Positions 46,901 to 58,634 of a DNA stretch of 64,000 nt are shown piece after piece. Position numbers and translations under genes: made by a program. The first letter of the stretch is position 1. Each line of letters starts with the position of its first letter. The notes under the pieces are model-generated. The model had not been told where the DNA came from. It did not search any database and saw only the letters and a list, made by a program, of their open reading frames with translations. Source of the DNA: Phoronis australis (Eukaryota > Phoronida > Phoronidae); contig NMRA01000220.1 of assembly GCA_002633005.1 (NCBI GenBank), positions 513,337 to 577,336 of the forward strand. Reading direction: 5' to 3'.

Positions 46901-49900
46901 AAAATATGCTTGTCCCTGTTATCCCAATCCCCCTCCACAATCCCAAGTGCTTACCTTCAGTACCTTCATCTCTCGTCCTTCGTAGGTCTGTCCAATGTCA
47001 ATTATCTCGGCAATTCCAGAATTCAATGTAGCCAGCTGGCCAAGCCACGTGTTCACCTAGACATCCAAAGGTTGATATCAATTGGCACTTTAAACCGTTG
47101 GGTTTGCTGATCACTTCGAGAAACTTCATATGCAGCGTTGTTGACATGACAACAAAACATGAGTATCAAATTCAAAGCTGTGTGGAATAACAAACTGAAC
47201 AATCAAAAGTGTGCGTGTGCTTTTAAGTTGGCTTATTTCTACTGTAATAAGTTTTTTATTGTTTCGACAAGACGTCCCTATCTCATTTTTTGTCAGTTCA
47301 CACCATATTGATACACTGCAGTTCTCTTGAATGGCAAGTTCTTTTTCGTCGTCTAAGTTCAACCTGTCAGATTAGGCATCCGTACCTGTTTAAATGTTCA
47401 ATTATGCACGTTTAATTTACATGCACCTTTCGTTGACATTTCTACAGTAGTTTTCAAAGTAAAGAGGGCAACATAGACAGTTTCAGGACACAAAACCGCG
47501 ACTTAGCAATCATTTAATCAACTAGGTCCTGGCTGAATCTCGACAAAATCTCGGCAGGTTTTTCTTCATCGACGTTCTGCGCAAATTCTTAAATAAATAA
47601 CCATTTAGCAGCTAGGGGCAATGACGTCACATTAGACTCCGGCAAAAGTTTGACAAAACGCTATTTTATTGAGCTAAAGGTTCGATTAAACTGGCAAATA
47701 GTTCTGTGAGGATGCTTATTCATATAAGTCAAAGTCTGTCAGTGATCTGTCGAGGTCTGTTTTTGTTTTTTCGAAGACCAGTGTATATATTACAACAATA
47801 ATGCAAACTTACGTCGTCAAATCGAGGAAACGTATTAACTATAGAAATCAGCGATCGCTTGCGACGATTGGATCGCGCGATGTCGTTGTTTCGGCGCTCC
47901 ACATCTATGGCAACTTGGATATCTCTGGAAGTAGTCAATTGAATTCACGATTTAAATGATGAGAAAATGAAAGATTTTCAACTATGAGTCATGCAATGCA
48001 TATCATTAAGTATGGTGTTTAGTTTTCATATGTGAGCAAAATATTTCCTCAAGCACAATGGGTGCGCTTTATTGAATTCGCCCATTGCACCGTGTCAACT
48101 ATCTTAAGTCATCATGATTGGCCTGTAACCTAGAAGCCGTCATTGCAAATCAATCAGATGTCTTACCATGTGAACCCAGTGAAACCAACTAAGTCAAACA
48201 AATGTAACCAATCTAAAACAAAAATGAAAACTAGCCTAAAATTCTCTTCCCTTCAACCCTTTAATAGGACATTATATGGGTCCTGTCTATGTTTTCTAAG
48301 CGTAATTGGAACCACGGTGCTATGTCTAAATTTAGGCGCCAGAACATACAATTGTGTGAAACATTTAAGTAACGCCAAGTTACAAGTTTAGAACCTTGCA
48401 ATTTGAATGTTGAGCTATTCTTTGCAAAAGAAGGAATTGAAAGGAGAATGCCACCCAAAAAACAACTATTTTGTATCAGTTTAGATCGAGAAGTTCTACT
48501 CGATAACTGCACGTTCGGTTGCGTTACGTGTCACCTGACGGCAGACGGAGGTGTTGAAATTATCCAATGACGTCATTGGTTTCACACGCAGTATGTTCAG
48601 CAGTTCATAACATGGGTTATTGGTGTCAGCTTATCGCTTGAATTCATCGTTTAACGCCAATAAATCATCAAACTTCGATGTAAAACACTTAAAAATACAC
48701 CGAGTTCTTATAAAAACGTGTCGTTTTATTTCGCTGTTACCGATTTATTGGTATTTGGACACACCGTAGCCTACAAAGTTCGGCAGGCCAATTTACCAAG
48801 GTCCGTAGCAGAAGTTTGGGGTCTGTTCGGAGATAAATTCGAAGTGTTCTTCCGTGAAATACAGACAGGAGAACTTAGATCTGTGTTGTTTAAACTTGTG
48901 ATTTTTTGAGTTCTAAACACGCAAAACGCTTGTTATATCGGCCAGTGGCTCGGAACCCGATCAGGCCCGTCGCGGCCGGACTGACTCATTATCCCGGCTA
49001 GTGGCTAGGAAACCGATCAGGCCTGACGCGGCCGGACTGAAGACATCACGAACATAAACCCGCCAAAGTAAGAAAAACTTCCACTGTATGCCAAAGAAGT
49101 AATGTGCAGGTAATTATGTTGGTAAGGTAGCCACGAAACTTGAAATCTACTTACTCGTCGGGGGCCGCGAATTCAGGTTCCGCTTTGGCCACAGAACAGT
49201 CAGGGCAGAAGTTGTACATTGACAACCATTATTTGAATAATGTATGTGCAAATAAAAATTCCCCTAACACCTGGTTGTGGGGTAGAAAATCGATGTATTG
49301 TTTCACAAAAGTTTCTGTCGGCAAACACTGAATGCGCTCACACGGACTCGGTGTCCGTCAATTAGTTTTCACTATTGCATCTAAGGCCGGTAACGCAGTG
49401 ATTTATTCATTGCTGGCTTCTCAAATCATTTGCACTCACGAACACTCCAGAGGCATTGCAAACTGCATATAATGAGACAGACTTGATTTCAGTTTTACAT
49501 AAGTATTGGTGAGGGTGAGGATAATTCATTTTGAAACAGAACGCTCAGTAATAAACGCCAACATGGCAACTCGCAATTCCGACTTGGAGGAGTACTCATC
49601 TGACGAAGACTTCCCAGGTAGATCGTCAGGTTTCTCAGGATATCAGTTCGAACCAGAATACACTGATCAAGAAATATTAGGGAGGCGCCGTGAACGTGCA
49701 CAGACAATGGAGCATATGGATAGTTCCCAAAAACCGTCTCAATGACTTGTCATGGTGTCAGTGCGCTAACTGCACCATAATGGAAACGAATGACGCTTGC
49801 GTTTGTTGCCACGAAACTCAACATGTGAAACGCCTTCTTGGAGAAGCAAGCCGGTATTCCTCAATGAAATCACTATACACGAAATGCCGGCCACAGACAC

Positions 49901-52900
49901 GGAGATGTTTCATGGCCTCGTACTTGGTATGAACGCCGTACTATTCATTTTTTACTGCCGCGAGCCACTTTCGAAGCATTTTGGGCTCTCGAGAAAATGG
50001 AAAAAAACGATGTGCCCACTTTCATCGCAGTTTCATAGTTCAAACAAGCGGGAAAGACACACCACACCATGGCGGCACTCACTCTGCAGATGAACCACTG
50101 ACGTCGCTGAGAAGTTTGTCACCTTCCTCACCGGTTAACGCGACACCTCCCGGCAAGGTAAGATCGACCGTGTACGAGCCGATGTGGCCACAGACCGATT
50201 AAGAATGTAAAGAAGACTCATTAAATCGGGTGGCATTGTCCTTGAAATGTTTTAAGAACATATAAAATCTTAAAGAACTGTCTGTTTAAGACACCTGCCG
50301 GTAAGAGAGACACCTTCGCCAGTTCACAAGCAGCTACGCACGAATTCATTAATTGAGCATAAATGTTTATCTGTAAAATATGTTTTGTACATATATACAC
50401 TGTATGGGCATGGGCCTAGTTAAATGTTCGCCATATGGGACATTGAAAAGCTTTACCATGTACAATAACTCGTAGCGCAGTTAGTGATCCTGTCAAGTGA
50501 CGTGTGCCAGACCTGTCACTATGCTAACTACAATGTCCTTTGTGTGACTTACTCATTCTTCACAGTAACTACCATTCCAAGGCTATTTAGATCGTCCCAA
50601 ATGGATTTGTACACTGCGGGTGAAATCAAAATGGAGGTTGGTCGCGACAGGTGAGCTGGAGTCCAGAAGTCAATCTACACGTACATAATATGAACAAGTT
50701 AGTCCGAAGTCGTAAATATGAGAGTTTTATCCACGAATACGCACATTCTTCTAGGCCGGAAATAGTCATTTACTGGAGATTACGCCTAGGAAAATAAACG
50801 GTGCATTCACATTTATGGTTGATGAAAAGTTCAGGCTTCCCAAAAACGCAATGGTAGCATCGATTGTGGGAACTGATCCGAATTAAACGATAATTCCATG
50901 CGTACCCTAAAATGTTTTGTTCGTTGTCGTCTTCTTGGGTTTCGTTTGTAATGGGAAATAAACAGAAATTCGCCATTTGTCTGTATTTGCTGTTACATGT
51001 TTCAACAGCAATCGTTATTCCGAAATACATGTAACAGTTTTCAAGTAAAACATATTAGCGCCATTAGTAGAAATAATACAGCAATCAGCAGTATTTGCCT
51101 AAAATAACGCATCGGCTTCTGTGCAGTATTACTTTGATCTATGTGGACAGTAATAAAATAAAACTGGAAATTGAAGAGTGTGTGCCAACCCACATTACTT
51201 TTAAAAAATCTGAGATCAAAGGAATTTCAATGTCACGTAGTTGAACATGGGCGCACCCAGCCTAAAAAATAGGTGAGCTCGATTTTCGAAATGCGACTCT
51301 TTTACTAAGATTCATTGGGTACGTTCAGAGCTATAAATTATGCTTCGCTAAACGTTAGTAGGTCTTGCCTTTTTAGTGGACTTTTGACTCGTTTTCCACT
51401 TTCTTCGGATTTTTTTTTTTCAGAGATGGATCTTTTTGCCCACTTCGCCAAGTGGGGGGGGGGGGGGNNNNNGGAGTTCGTTCTAGCCTGGATGCGTGCA
51501 TGTTCAACAGGGAGGTCGACGGTAATAGAACAACATCTGAAGACTTCTCTTCAACTCAGTATTTTACGTATGCTTCGATATCTCTTATGATTAAGTCAGA
51601 TTCAATTGAAAGTTACCGCACCATAGGTGCCATTGATTCTACGATGTCCGTTATTGTATATTTCAGTGATGCAGTTCCTACTATGGAGTGACTTACCCCA
51701 GGCAGTCCTTCAAGCTGCCTCAAAGCTTGCTGTTGCTTTTCGGTTGTCGGGGTCACCTCAATCAGTTTGTATCTACAGAAATAGTTTTAAGTCAGGTACA
51801 AGTTCAAAACAAAGATGTGGAAATATGTAATTCATTTGCCATGCCAGATATGTGTTTGACTTTTAAGCGATAATGCCGCAATGCAAAATACTAAAAACAC
51901 AGGTAGCAACAAAATGAAAATATTATTTCTCATAGCATCAACATAAAAACTTAAATAATGGTATTAATAACAGTAGTAATACTAACAATAACAATAAAAA
52001 TAACAATAATAACAACAAAAGAATAATAGTAAAGATTAAAAATATTCGATAGATCGGGAAATACCACTAAAAGCATACGGGCATTTAATACAAAGATAAC
52101 ACAAAGCAAAAATGCTGTTCTCACTGTGGAATTAAACGTGTCGGTATTTTTGCACTGAACAAAGTTAATGATCCGACTTAGAACTGTTGACTTCATACTG
52201 TATTTAACGGTCTCAAACAGGGAAACGCTATTCCCAAGTGTATTTAGATTGAATCTATACTCGTTAAATTAATATCTTCTATTGCAAACATCCGCTGTGC
52301 CAGGATGCTCATGGTATTCAAAACTCATTCATGCAGAGCCGTTGGTGATTAAATTTTGGTTATAATTCAAAAAGGCCAGGCCCGACATTTTTGAATTATT
52401 AACAACTGCTTACACAGTAGTACAGTAGGCCTATTGTACTGAAAGAGACATTCTCGGTGCGAAAAATAGTTTTATCTAAATTAGTAGCGCGGATTTGAAC
52501 CCACTGACTGCAGTAGCATCCGATGGGGTTGTTTTTCGTTAGCGCATTAGAAGAACGATTCCTGAGCCAATGAACATTTACATTTACAAGATGATATCAT
52601 GAATTTAGAGAATGGGTTGTTTACTGTACAATAATAATAACTACGGCATCTTCACCCTATTATTTGTGCGGCGTGAACTTGATTCACACTCAAGCATCAG
52701 TCGCGTGCAATGGAATCCGCTGCTGTTGCTGTCTTAGAAATGATGGCCAAACACGAACTCACTGACTGAGTGGGGCTGACCATGATGTGATAACACGACG
52801 GTTTCAGTGATAAAGCACCACAGAGAACTACGAATGATTTCAATCTGTTTAGTATGAATTCCCTTTCTTGCAACAATCACAAAAATCCGATGCCCCGAAA

Positions 52901-54816
52901 AATTCAACCGGTTCACATGGATGAATTAAGAATTCATTCATTACGTCTGTTTGAAAGTTCCTTACTGTTGGATTTTGTGGTTAGGGACTTATTTGGTCCA
53001 TTGCAGCCGGGATATATATACATGTAGTATTAATATCGAATATCAACATCAGAATCTCAGTCTGATTATTTCAAAATCTTAGAACTGGATCGTTGCAAAC
53101 TGCCTTGAACTCTAATGAAGGCCAGACAAATGACATGTTGCACACATTTAGTGAGTTATAAACTCGTTAGTCAGTACAAGACCTAGCGTAACGAGCTAAC
53201 TTTTAAAACCCGAACGCGTTGACTACTAATAGGCTTGGCATTCCATAGCTTAACGGTCTATTGCTGGGCTGCAGTGGAATCCCACACATTGGCACCATAT
53301 TTAAATGTTAGTCAGCTGCAATGATTCCAGTGTATGTTTGGCAAACATTGTCGAGAATTCGTGATTTGTAATAAAAATCACAAAAACAACGGATTTAGTT
53401 ATTTCATAGCCACGGTCAAAGCTATTAACTCCAAGAATCTATCCAATCCAACATTGTTCTAAAATTCGTATTTCGACCTTAAACCGATAATATACCTTTA
53501 AAAAGAATTCATTTGTTTGACATTTCTCAATATATTCATCCAGAAGCTTATTTTGAGTATTGTCATATAAAAAGATTCCAATTCTGAATAGCCGTCTTTT
53601 TTCTCCTATATCCTCATGAACTACATCGCATAATGCAAACGAAAATTGCGTCATATTTTAAAACAATAATATACAAGTACGTGATTACTGCTACAGTTAT
53701 TCCCTTTTTTGTACATTTATTGGCAATGAGAAAAACATTACAATACCACAAAAAGACAAAGAACACCAAAGACACGCACACACACACACGCGCGCATACC
53801 CCACAACTAATCCTCTTGGCTGCTAAGAAAAACCGTTTCAAAGTTACACCATCTTTTTGTATAAATTCTAAATTCAAATCCTTACGAGCATCATACTTTT
53901 CACTCATATAATAATCTTTGATAAAGTTAAAAAATCTACTTAGAAGTAATCTTTTTGATCCAAACTTTTGGGTATAAATAAACTGTTTACCCAATAGTAA
54001 AACAATGTTTTTAAAATTTTCTTTTTTATCAAAAAAGCTCAAAATAACGTTGTTGCAAGAGAGTGTGCCGATACACTGGGGATTTGCTTTGTTTAGAATT
54101 TCGTTATTAACTTTTGTTTAAGCAATTACACAATACTTACTCGTTGTTTTGCAGTATCATCTATCACTATTCTTCCACCTGTCGTATGTGCCTTAAACTT
54201 GTATTTTATGTTCTTAAAATATTATCCCGTCTTTATACAATTGTAAAAACTTCGATTAGAAACATTACCGCTTTGAAGGCTGAAAAACATATTTTGTGAT
54301 TATTGATGGATGGAACAGACTTCTTGAAGTTGTTATTGATGGATGGGATAGTTTTCTTGTAGTTGTTAGCTTTATAAGAGTTATGCAACAAAAAAAATTA
54401 AAGTGTGTTGTGATTTTGAGATTTTTGCAAATCGCTAATTCTGACCAATGTGTCACGGCAATTCGCTGAAATCAAGGCCACTGACTTTACCAGTGAAATA
54501 CGCTTAAAACATTTCGCAATTCGTTCACCAGAAGAGCGTTTGTTTGCTACCGTAGACGAACCTGATTCGAATCAGTGCTGAGACTGATTTCAAAATTCAT
54601 TTTTCTCACCGATAACACACTTTAATGTTTACTGTAAAAAACATTGTTTGCTCCCTTGAAATTCAATTAACACAATTTTGAAAACTGTTACAAAATACGC
54701 GTAAACGTAAAGTCAATGAGTGATGTGACAAAAACTTACCCAGAATAACTTCTCCTTCGAGGGGTGCGGGATGAACCCGCTACTGCCATAAACACACAAA
54801 ATAAAACAACTCGCAT
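37988..54816 (-). CDS. CPA-3: secreted zinc carboxypeptidase, M14A; diverged paralogue
   Basis: Ten exons (- strand): 54816-54740, 51772-51697, 50674-50553, 47924-47813, 47056-46955, 45558-45337, 43848-43752, 43077-42872, 38481-38397, 38175-37988; 1287 nt, 428 aa. Intron positions and phases equal those of CPA-1/2, while exons 1, 4, 7 and 8 are 9, 6, 3 and 3 nt longer. The signal peptide is MRVVLFCVFMAVAGSS. The catalytic residues are complete: His184, Glu187 (HGREW), Arg242, Asn261-Arg262, His314, Tyr316, Tyr367, Glu390; Cys255 pairs with Cys278. Tyr374 is at the specificity position. The propeptide ends in SNRRKRSLIS, with RRKR at 112-115, a furin-type site not present in CPA-1/2. All introns are GT-AG, including intron 7 (AGTG|GTAAAT). 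It probably hydrolyses C-terminal residues of peptides like its neighbours. Introns contain a P2X7-type transposon (intron 3) and a THAP fossil (intron 8). Confidence 0.91.
40964..41110 (+). pseudogene. THAP-domain fossil in CPA-3 intron 8
   Basis: + strand MARFCVYGGCDNLA followed by GFFHFP gives the C-x4-C ... H-x-FP layout of a THAP N-terminus. After FHFP a +1 shift is needed to read RDIREAHVWQMFVQETRV, which contains the expected Trp. The ORF then ends. One frameshift and no second ligand pair mean it is inactive. Confidence 0.45.
41911..41956. repeat. Imperfect (GT)n microsatellite
   Basis: TG dinucleotides with GCG and TTTC interruptions, in CPA-3 intron 8. Confidence 0.85.
42070..42220. 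repeat. Interspersed repeat family R1, copy e (CPA-3 intron 8)
   Basis: Contains CTGGTAACGAAAGTC-TATTCTGTCACAGTA, GAAACCGACTTTGCGAGCTTAAGTGG and CTTAATTCATTTTTTCGCTTCCTGG, aligning with copies a and c. Confidence 0.35.
44421..44464. repeat. 20-bp hairpin with 4-nt loop
   Basis: ATACCGGGCGAATGGTTGGA, loop CCTT, then its reverse complement with one change. Located in CPA-3 intron 6. No T-run follows on either strand, and a bacterial-type terminator role makes no sense in this context. Confidence 0.9.
45784..45815. mobile_element. Solo end of the CAGTGGCGGAT MITE family
   Basis: GCAAAGGCGGATTTAGG followed by a G-run resembles the right terminus (reverse complement) of the element at 26758-27719. 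No partner end was found. Confidence 0.35.
48442..50242 (+). mobile_element. Transposon encoding a P2X7-like protein, copy 2 (CPA-3 intron 3)
   Basis: Ends AGGAGAATGCCACCC and, reversed, AGGACAATGCCACCC, flanked by TGAA (48438-48441, 50243-50246). The + strand ORF from 49563 reads MATRNSDLEEYSSDEDFPG and ends at 49745. One frame-shift away, 49747 on reads LSWCQCANCTIMETNDACV and CCHETQHVKRLL. That Cys cluster, W-C-x-C-x2-C ... C-x-C-C, is the cysteine-rich motif of the P2X7-receptor intracellular-domain family, found in many cnidarian proteins linked to mobile DNA. An extra ~70-bp duplication (CGATCAGGCC, GCGGCCGGACTGA at ~48955-49042) is absent from copy 1. The ORF is disrupted. Confidence 0.7.
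51454..51472. other. Poly-G run and 5-N assembly gap
   Basis: Fourteen G followed by five N (51468-51472) in CPA-3 intron 2. Reading frames across it are unreliable. No exon is affected. Confidence 0.99.
53771..53798. repeat. (AC)n/(CG)n microsatellite
   Basis: CA repeat followed by CGCGCG, in CPA-3 intron 1, inside the region of the adjoining LINE fragment. Confidence 0.85.
53820..54090 (-). mobile_element. LINE ORF2 C-terminal fragment
   Basis: - strand FKNIVLLLGKQFIYTQKF, LSRFFNFIKDYY and RKDLNLEFIQK resemble the extreme C-terminus of L1/Tx1-type ORF2 (I-x-L-L-x-K-x-x-I-Y ... N-x-K-L). No reverse transcriptase core is attached, so it is a 5'-truncated insertion in CPA-3 intron 1. Confidence 0.45.
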
Positions 54817-54858
54817 TGTAAAACGAAAGGTCAAATTGTTGGAAATTCGATGTCCTAA

Positions 54859-54897
54859 CTTATATAGTAGCCCAACGCATTTGATGGCCGTGACGTC
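54859..54897 (-). promoter_or_regulatory. CPA-3 candidate promoter: TATA box and CRE-like site
   Basis: - strand CTATATAAG at 54867-54859, about 43-51 nt before the ATG, and GACGTCA (54897-54891) about 24 nt further upstream. The GATA/GGCTGGCTG block of CPA-1/2 is not found, so regulation may differ. Confidence 0.45.
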
Positions 54898-54899
54898 TC

Positions 54900-56716
54900 T
54901 AATGGGATTACTTATTTCAATCACGTCGTAAGTGGGAACCCAGCGTGCAGAAATAAGATAAGAATTTCGGTTGCTCTTAAACTTCTCGTCATGAAGAAAA
55001 ATTAGCTTGACCTTTAACAATCACGGAAAATATAAATAGCTCCCGGAGTTTCTGGCTACGTACAAGATCTGCGTGTACGTCAACACGTACATATACGGCC
55101 GAAAACATGGGGTATTCAATAAGTTTTGTAATAAAGGACATCCATCGTTAACATGAAATACATAACCCACAGGGAACACCTCCTCCGTTTGAGAACATTT
55201 GGTTGGACCTCAATTTGAGTCACGTTCGGCATTAGGTTATAGGTGTGTTTGGCCGCATGAATCTTGTCAACAAAAGTGCAATGCTCAGGTCACTCCATCT
55301 ATCCTCAGTCTAGTGTCCCGCCTAAAACATCTTTAGGATGTTTTGAAAATGCGACAACGTGAACCTCATGACATGAAACACAGGGTGGTAATACTCGTCA
55401 TTTTCATGCATTTGCCTATCCTAACAATGCTTTCAGCTATGGAATGAGGGCACATTGAATTGTAAGTTGAGTTATGTTCAGTTTATTTCTGCAATTAAAT
55501 AAATAAATACCATACACAAATAAAGGTTGCATTATTTGCAAAATGTACTATAAAGCTATGGATTTTATTAACTGACCAAGCTCGATCGATTGTTGTGTGA
55601 CGTCACAGCGAGAGGTTGTTGTCCCTGAAAGAAAGTTTATGCAGTTGGAAAGGATGGGGTCAATTCAACTGATGTTAGGTTAGCATGGAAAAAGACCCTT
55701 TAACAGTTGTAAATAAATTAGTAAAATTCAACGAGATTCAATTTGAGGAATTTTTGATATCATATTCTTTTTTGACGAAATTGAAAATTAAGTTCAAGGA
55801 ACACTATGGCATTACCTCCGAAAACGCATTTTGATTCAATGCTGGATAGGATCTCCTTCACGAAGTTACTACCTGTGGTCAAAACAATCAATCTACAAAA
55901 TCTGTTGTGTTTTTGATTTTATTACAAATCACCAATTATCATCTCGACATTAACTAAAATCAAGGCCGGTAACTCTATCAGTTAAGTACACATGTGCGCT
56001 AAGGTGGTACTGAACAGTTGAAAATCTAGGGGTAGGCCCGGATTGGGGGCATTTATTGTGAAGGGTTTGCAGGTAGGAAAAAGTGAATGTGGTTTGTTTG
56101 TATTTGTGGACATGTTGAAAACGAAAAATGATCACTTGCTCGGCTGTAGCTGCAATCTTGTCCCCCTGCTGCAATTGTGCATTGCTGGATAGCGATTGAG
56201 AAATTGGGTGCGATTTCAGGTAATCCTCAAACAAGCCAGATTTGCAAAAAAGAGTTGGTTGACAGTACTTTTGGATCATATTTTTGGAATTGGTAAGGAA
56301 TTTTCTTTCAGAATCTAATGTTGCCTTTAGGCGAGCATTGGCAGGGATGTGGTGATATTGGGCTGAAAAGTGCCGATTTTGCGTTTTATGTCCCTTTTTG
56401 ATAGTATACCTTGATTTTCAGAAGAAGTGAAAGGGTCAAAAATACAAGAGAGCATAAAGCTTCTGTGAAGCTTCTGTGATCATCAGTAGAGCTTGTGATT
56501 TGAAACTATAGAGAGAAGAAAGGGTGACGAGTCCATTGACGTGTGTCTTGATTGGCAAACCCCTGTGAGAATTGTTTTGTGCCCCCTTACGCTTAAATAT
56601 CCTGCTCGATTAAACTACCGGACAAAGTTTTTGGCTTCGATCGCGAGGCTGCAGGTTCGCTTTAAGGCTGATCTCAGAAAATTAATTTTCTTAATGAAAG
56701 CGCTCCGAGGAGCGAA
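54900..56716. other. Upstream region of CPA-3, no gene recognised
   Basis: AT-rich. A short block AAATCAAGGCC-GT-ACT-T--CAGT at 55955-55985 recurs at 54465-54500, indicating a dispersed repeat. No protein motifs. Confidence 0.4.
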
Positions 56717-57205
56717 ACTTGGCGAAATTAACCAAAAAGATGACGATAAAGATAATGACGAATATGACGACGATGGTGGCGAGGATGAACAAAAGAAGTA
56801 ATAATAACATACACATGACGAACGTAGAAGTCCGAAATCAGTAAGAAAAAGGCTACAGTCTTGTGCGACACTTGGCGAAATTAACGGAAAAGACAACGAC
56901 GGAGAAGATGACGAAGATGATGACGATGATGACGAATATGATGATGGTGGTGGCGATGATGTACAAAATTAGTAATAACATACACATGATGAAGTAGAAG
57001 TTCGAAATCAGTAAGACAAAGGCAACAATCTTGAGCGACACTTGGCGAAATTAATGGAAAAGACAACGACGGAGATGATGACGAAGATGATGACGAATAT
57101 GATGATGGTGGTGGCGATGATGAAAAACATCACAACATTCATATGACGAAGTTAGATGTCATAAATCAATAAGAAATAGGCTACAGTCTAGTTCAATAGA
57201 AGATA
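56717..57205. repeat. Three tandem copies of a ~150-170-bp GAY-rich unit
   Basis: Units start ACTTGGCGAAATTA at 56717, 56870 and 57040 (spacings 153 and 170). Each has GATGACGA-rich triplets, then TAATAACATACACATGA and GAAATCAGTAAG. In one frame the first unit encodes a short acidic tail, but all copies soon hit stops, so coding is unlikely. Confidence 0.85.
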
Positions 57206-58020
57206 AACCAACATCAATGCAGCAAGAGCGCTCAACAAAGGAACAGCGTTATCAGAAAATCTCAAATAACTCGAAAAGTAGACGTCCTAGCGAAAAATGG
57301 AAAACATCTTCTGAAAGCCCGTTCAAAATTCTATCTAAACTGATGGTATCGCCTTATTCCCTTAAATTTTTTGAAAAAAATGAAAATTTGCGTTTTTTTT
57401 TAAGAAATTCAAAGTCAAATAACTCGAAAACGGTAAGACTGAGAAAAAATTGTTACAGACCATTTGAAAGAATATACTTCAAAGAATCCACATGCAAAAA
57501 ATCACGTCTTTTTCTCTTCCCGTTTAAAATCGCACTCCAGCACGACTGAAAATGGGTCAACATCCGCCAGATCCGCCATCTTGAAAGCAACTTCCGGTTT
57601 TTTGGCATTGTATAATAGCATGTCATAAGAAACTAACACCTATAAAATTCGAAGGAATTGGTCTGATAATGCGCCCTCTACAGGAGAAAACGTTTTTAGG
57701 CCAAAATCGAGGTGCGCATGCGCGATCGCCGATATTTCCGCCATCTTTAACCGGAAGTAAACAGTTTCCAGTATACTTGTAGCAAACTTCCTGTCCATTT
57801 ACTGTGCCGATTCTTAGCCTTTTACGTAAAAAATTGTAGCCTCCAGAAGCATTTGAACCTTTAAATGAAAACAAAATGGCCGCCACAGCCGCCATCTTGG
57901 ATCCGATTTTGACGAAAAACAATAGGCTTCCAGTACTTCCGGAAGTACGTGTGATGTGTAAATTTCGTGATGATCGGACGAAAATTGCGACCTGTATCGT
58001 GCGAACAAACAAAAAAAAAC
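57206..58020. other. Repeat-like DNA rich in CCGCCATCTT words
   Basis: Contains several CCGCCATCTT and ACTTCCGG/CCGGAAGT words (57565-57940). No gene. The short frame at 57217-57549 is lysine/serine-rich and unrecognised. Confidence 0.35.
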
Positions 58021-58126
58021 AAACTTAGTGGAAGAGCAACATACTTGGCGAAATTTATTTCGCCAAGTAAAAAAAAACTTAGTGGAAGAGCAACATACTT
58101 GGCGAAATTTATTTCGCCAAGTAACA
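58021..58126. repeat. Two 54-bp tandem copies containing a 26-bp palindrome
   Basis: ACTTAGTGGAAGAGCAACAT, then ACTTGGCGAAAT-TT-ATTTCGCCAAGT, an inverted repeat with a 2-nt centre, then an A-run; the block then repeats. Confidence 0.92.
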
Positions 58127-58451
58127 ATAATGTCAAAAACACTACTGTACAGTGATGATCGTCATTTGCTGAGCACAAAATGGGCACTACTGTGGAATTC
58201 CAAAAGAACCCATCAATTTTTCTGATGTGATCTTTCTTCCACATTACCTGTGCGGGATCTTAGGATAGAAAGTGGTGGAAACTTGCATTGCTTATTTCAG
58301 CACCCGTCAATATATCAAAGCTGTGAGATATTGTGACTGCATTTGAAATTAGAAAATTCAGCTTAGTCAGAGACTGCGATCTTACGATCTATACTTTGAG
58401 TCCGCTTTCCAAGTAAAATATGAAATCAAATCAGATAACGTTTATTAGATA

Positions 58452-58634
58452 TTGCTAGTTCCTGTTTTAGATATTGATAGTTCCATTGTAATTATAAACC
58501 CTTTATTTAACAAGAGCAATATTGTTTGTAAGGTTGAAAGTGACAACTGTAAGAAATTCTATATCGCACTCACACAGAGACGCCTCTGTGACAGGCTGAA
58601 AGAACATCACACCTCAGCGAAAAGCATTATATAG
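58452..58634 (+). pseudogene. GIY-YIG endonuclease-like fragment (Penelope-type element)
   Basis: The 60-aa frame contains CKVESDNCKKFYIALTQRR and DRLKEH. This fits the N-terminal half of the GIY-YIG domain that ends Penelope-like retroelement proteins (C-x-x-C-x-x-x-YIG-x-T-x-R ... R-x-x-EH), with the Gly of YIG replaced by Ala. A word typical of such 3' regions, TGATGATGTCTAATGAATAG, follows at ~58883. No reverse transcriptase was seen upstream; inactive. Confidence 0.5.

Noticed and set aside
46572-46985. 137-codon + strand frame
   Set aside because: Its 3' end is antisense to CPA-3 exon 5 and the remainder has no known motif.
56541-56801. + strand frame with an Asp/Glu-rich tail, as an acidic protein
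   Set aside because: The acidic part is the GAY-rich tandem repeat, whose other copies hit stops.
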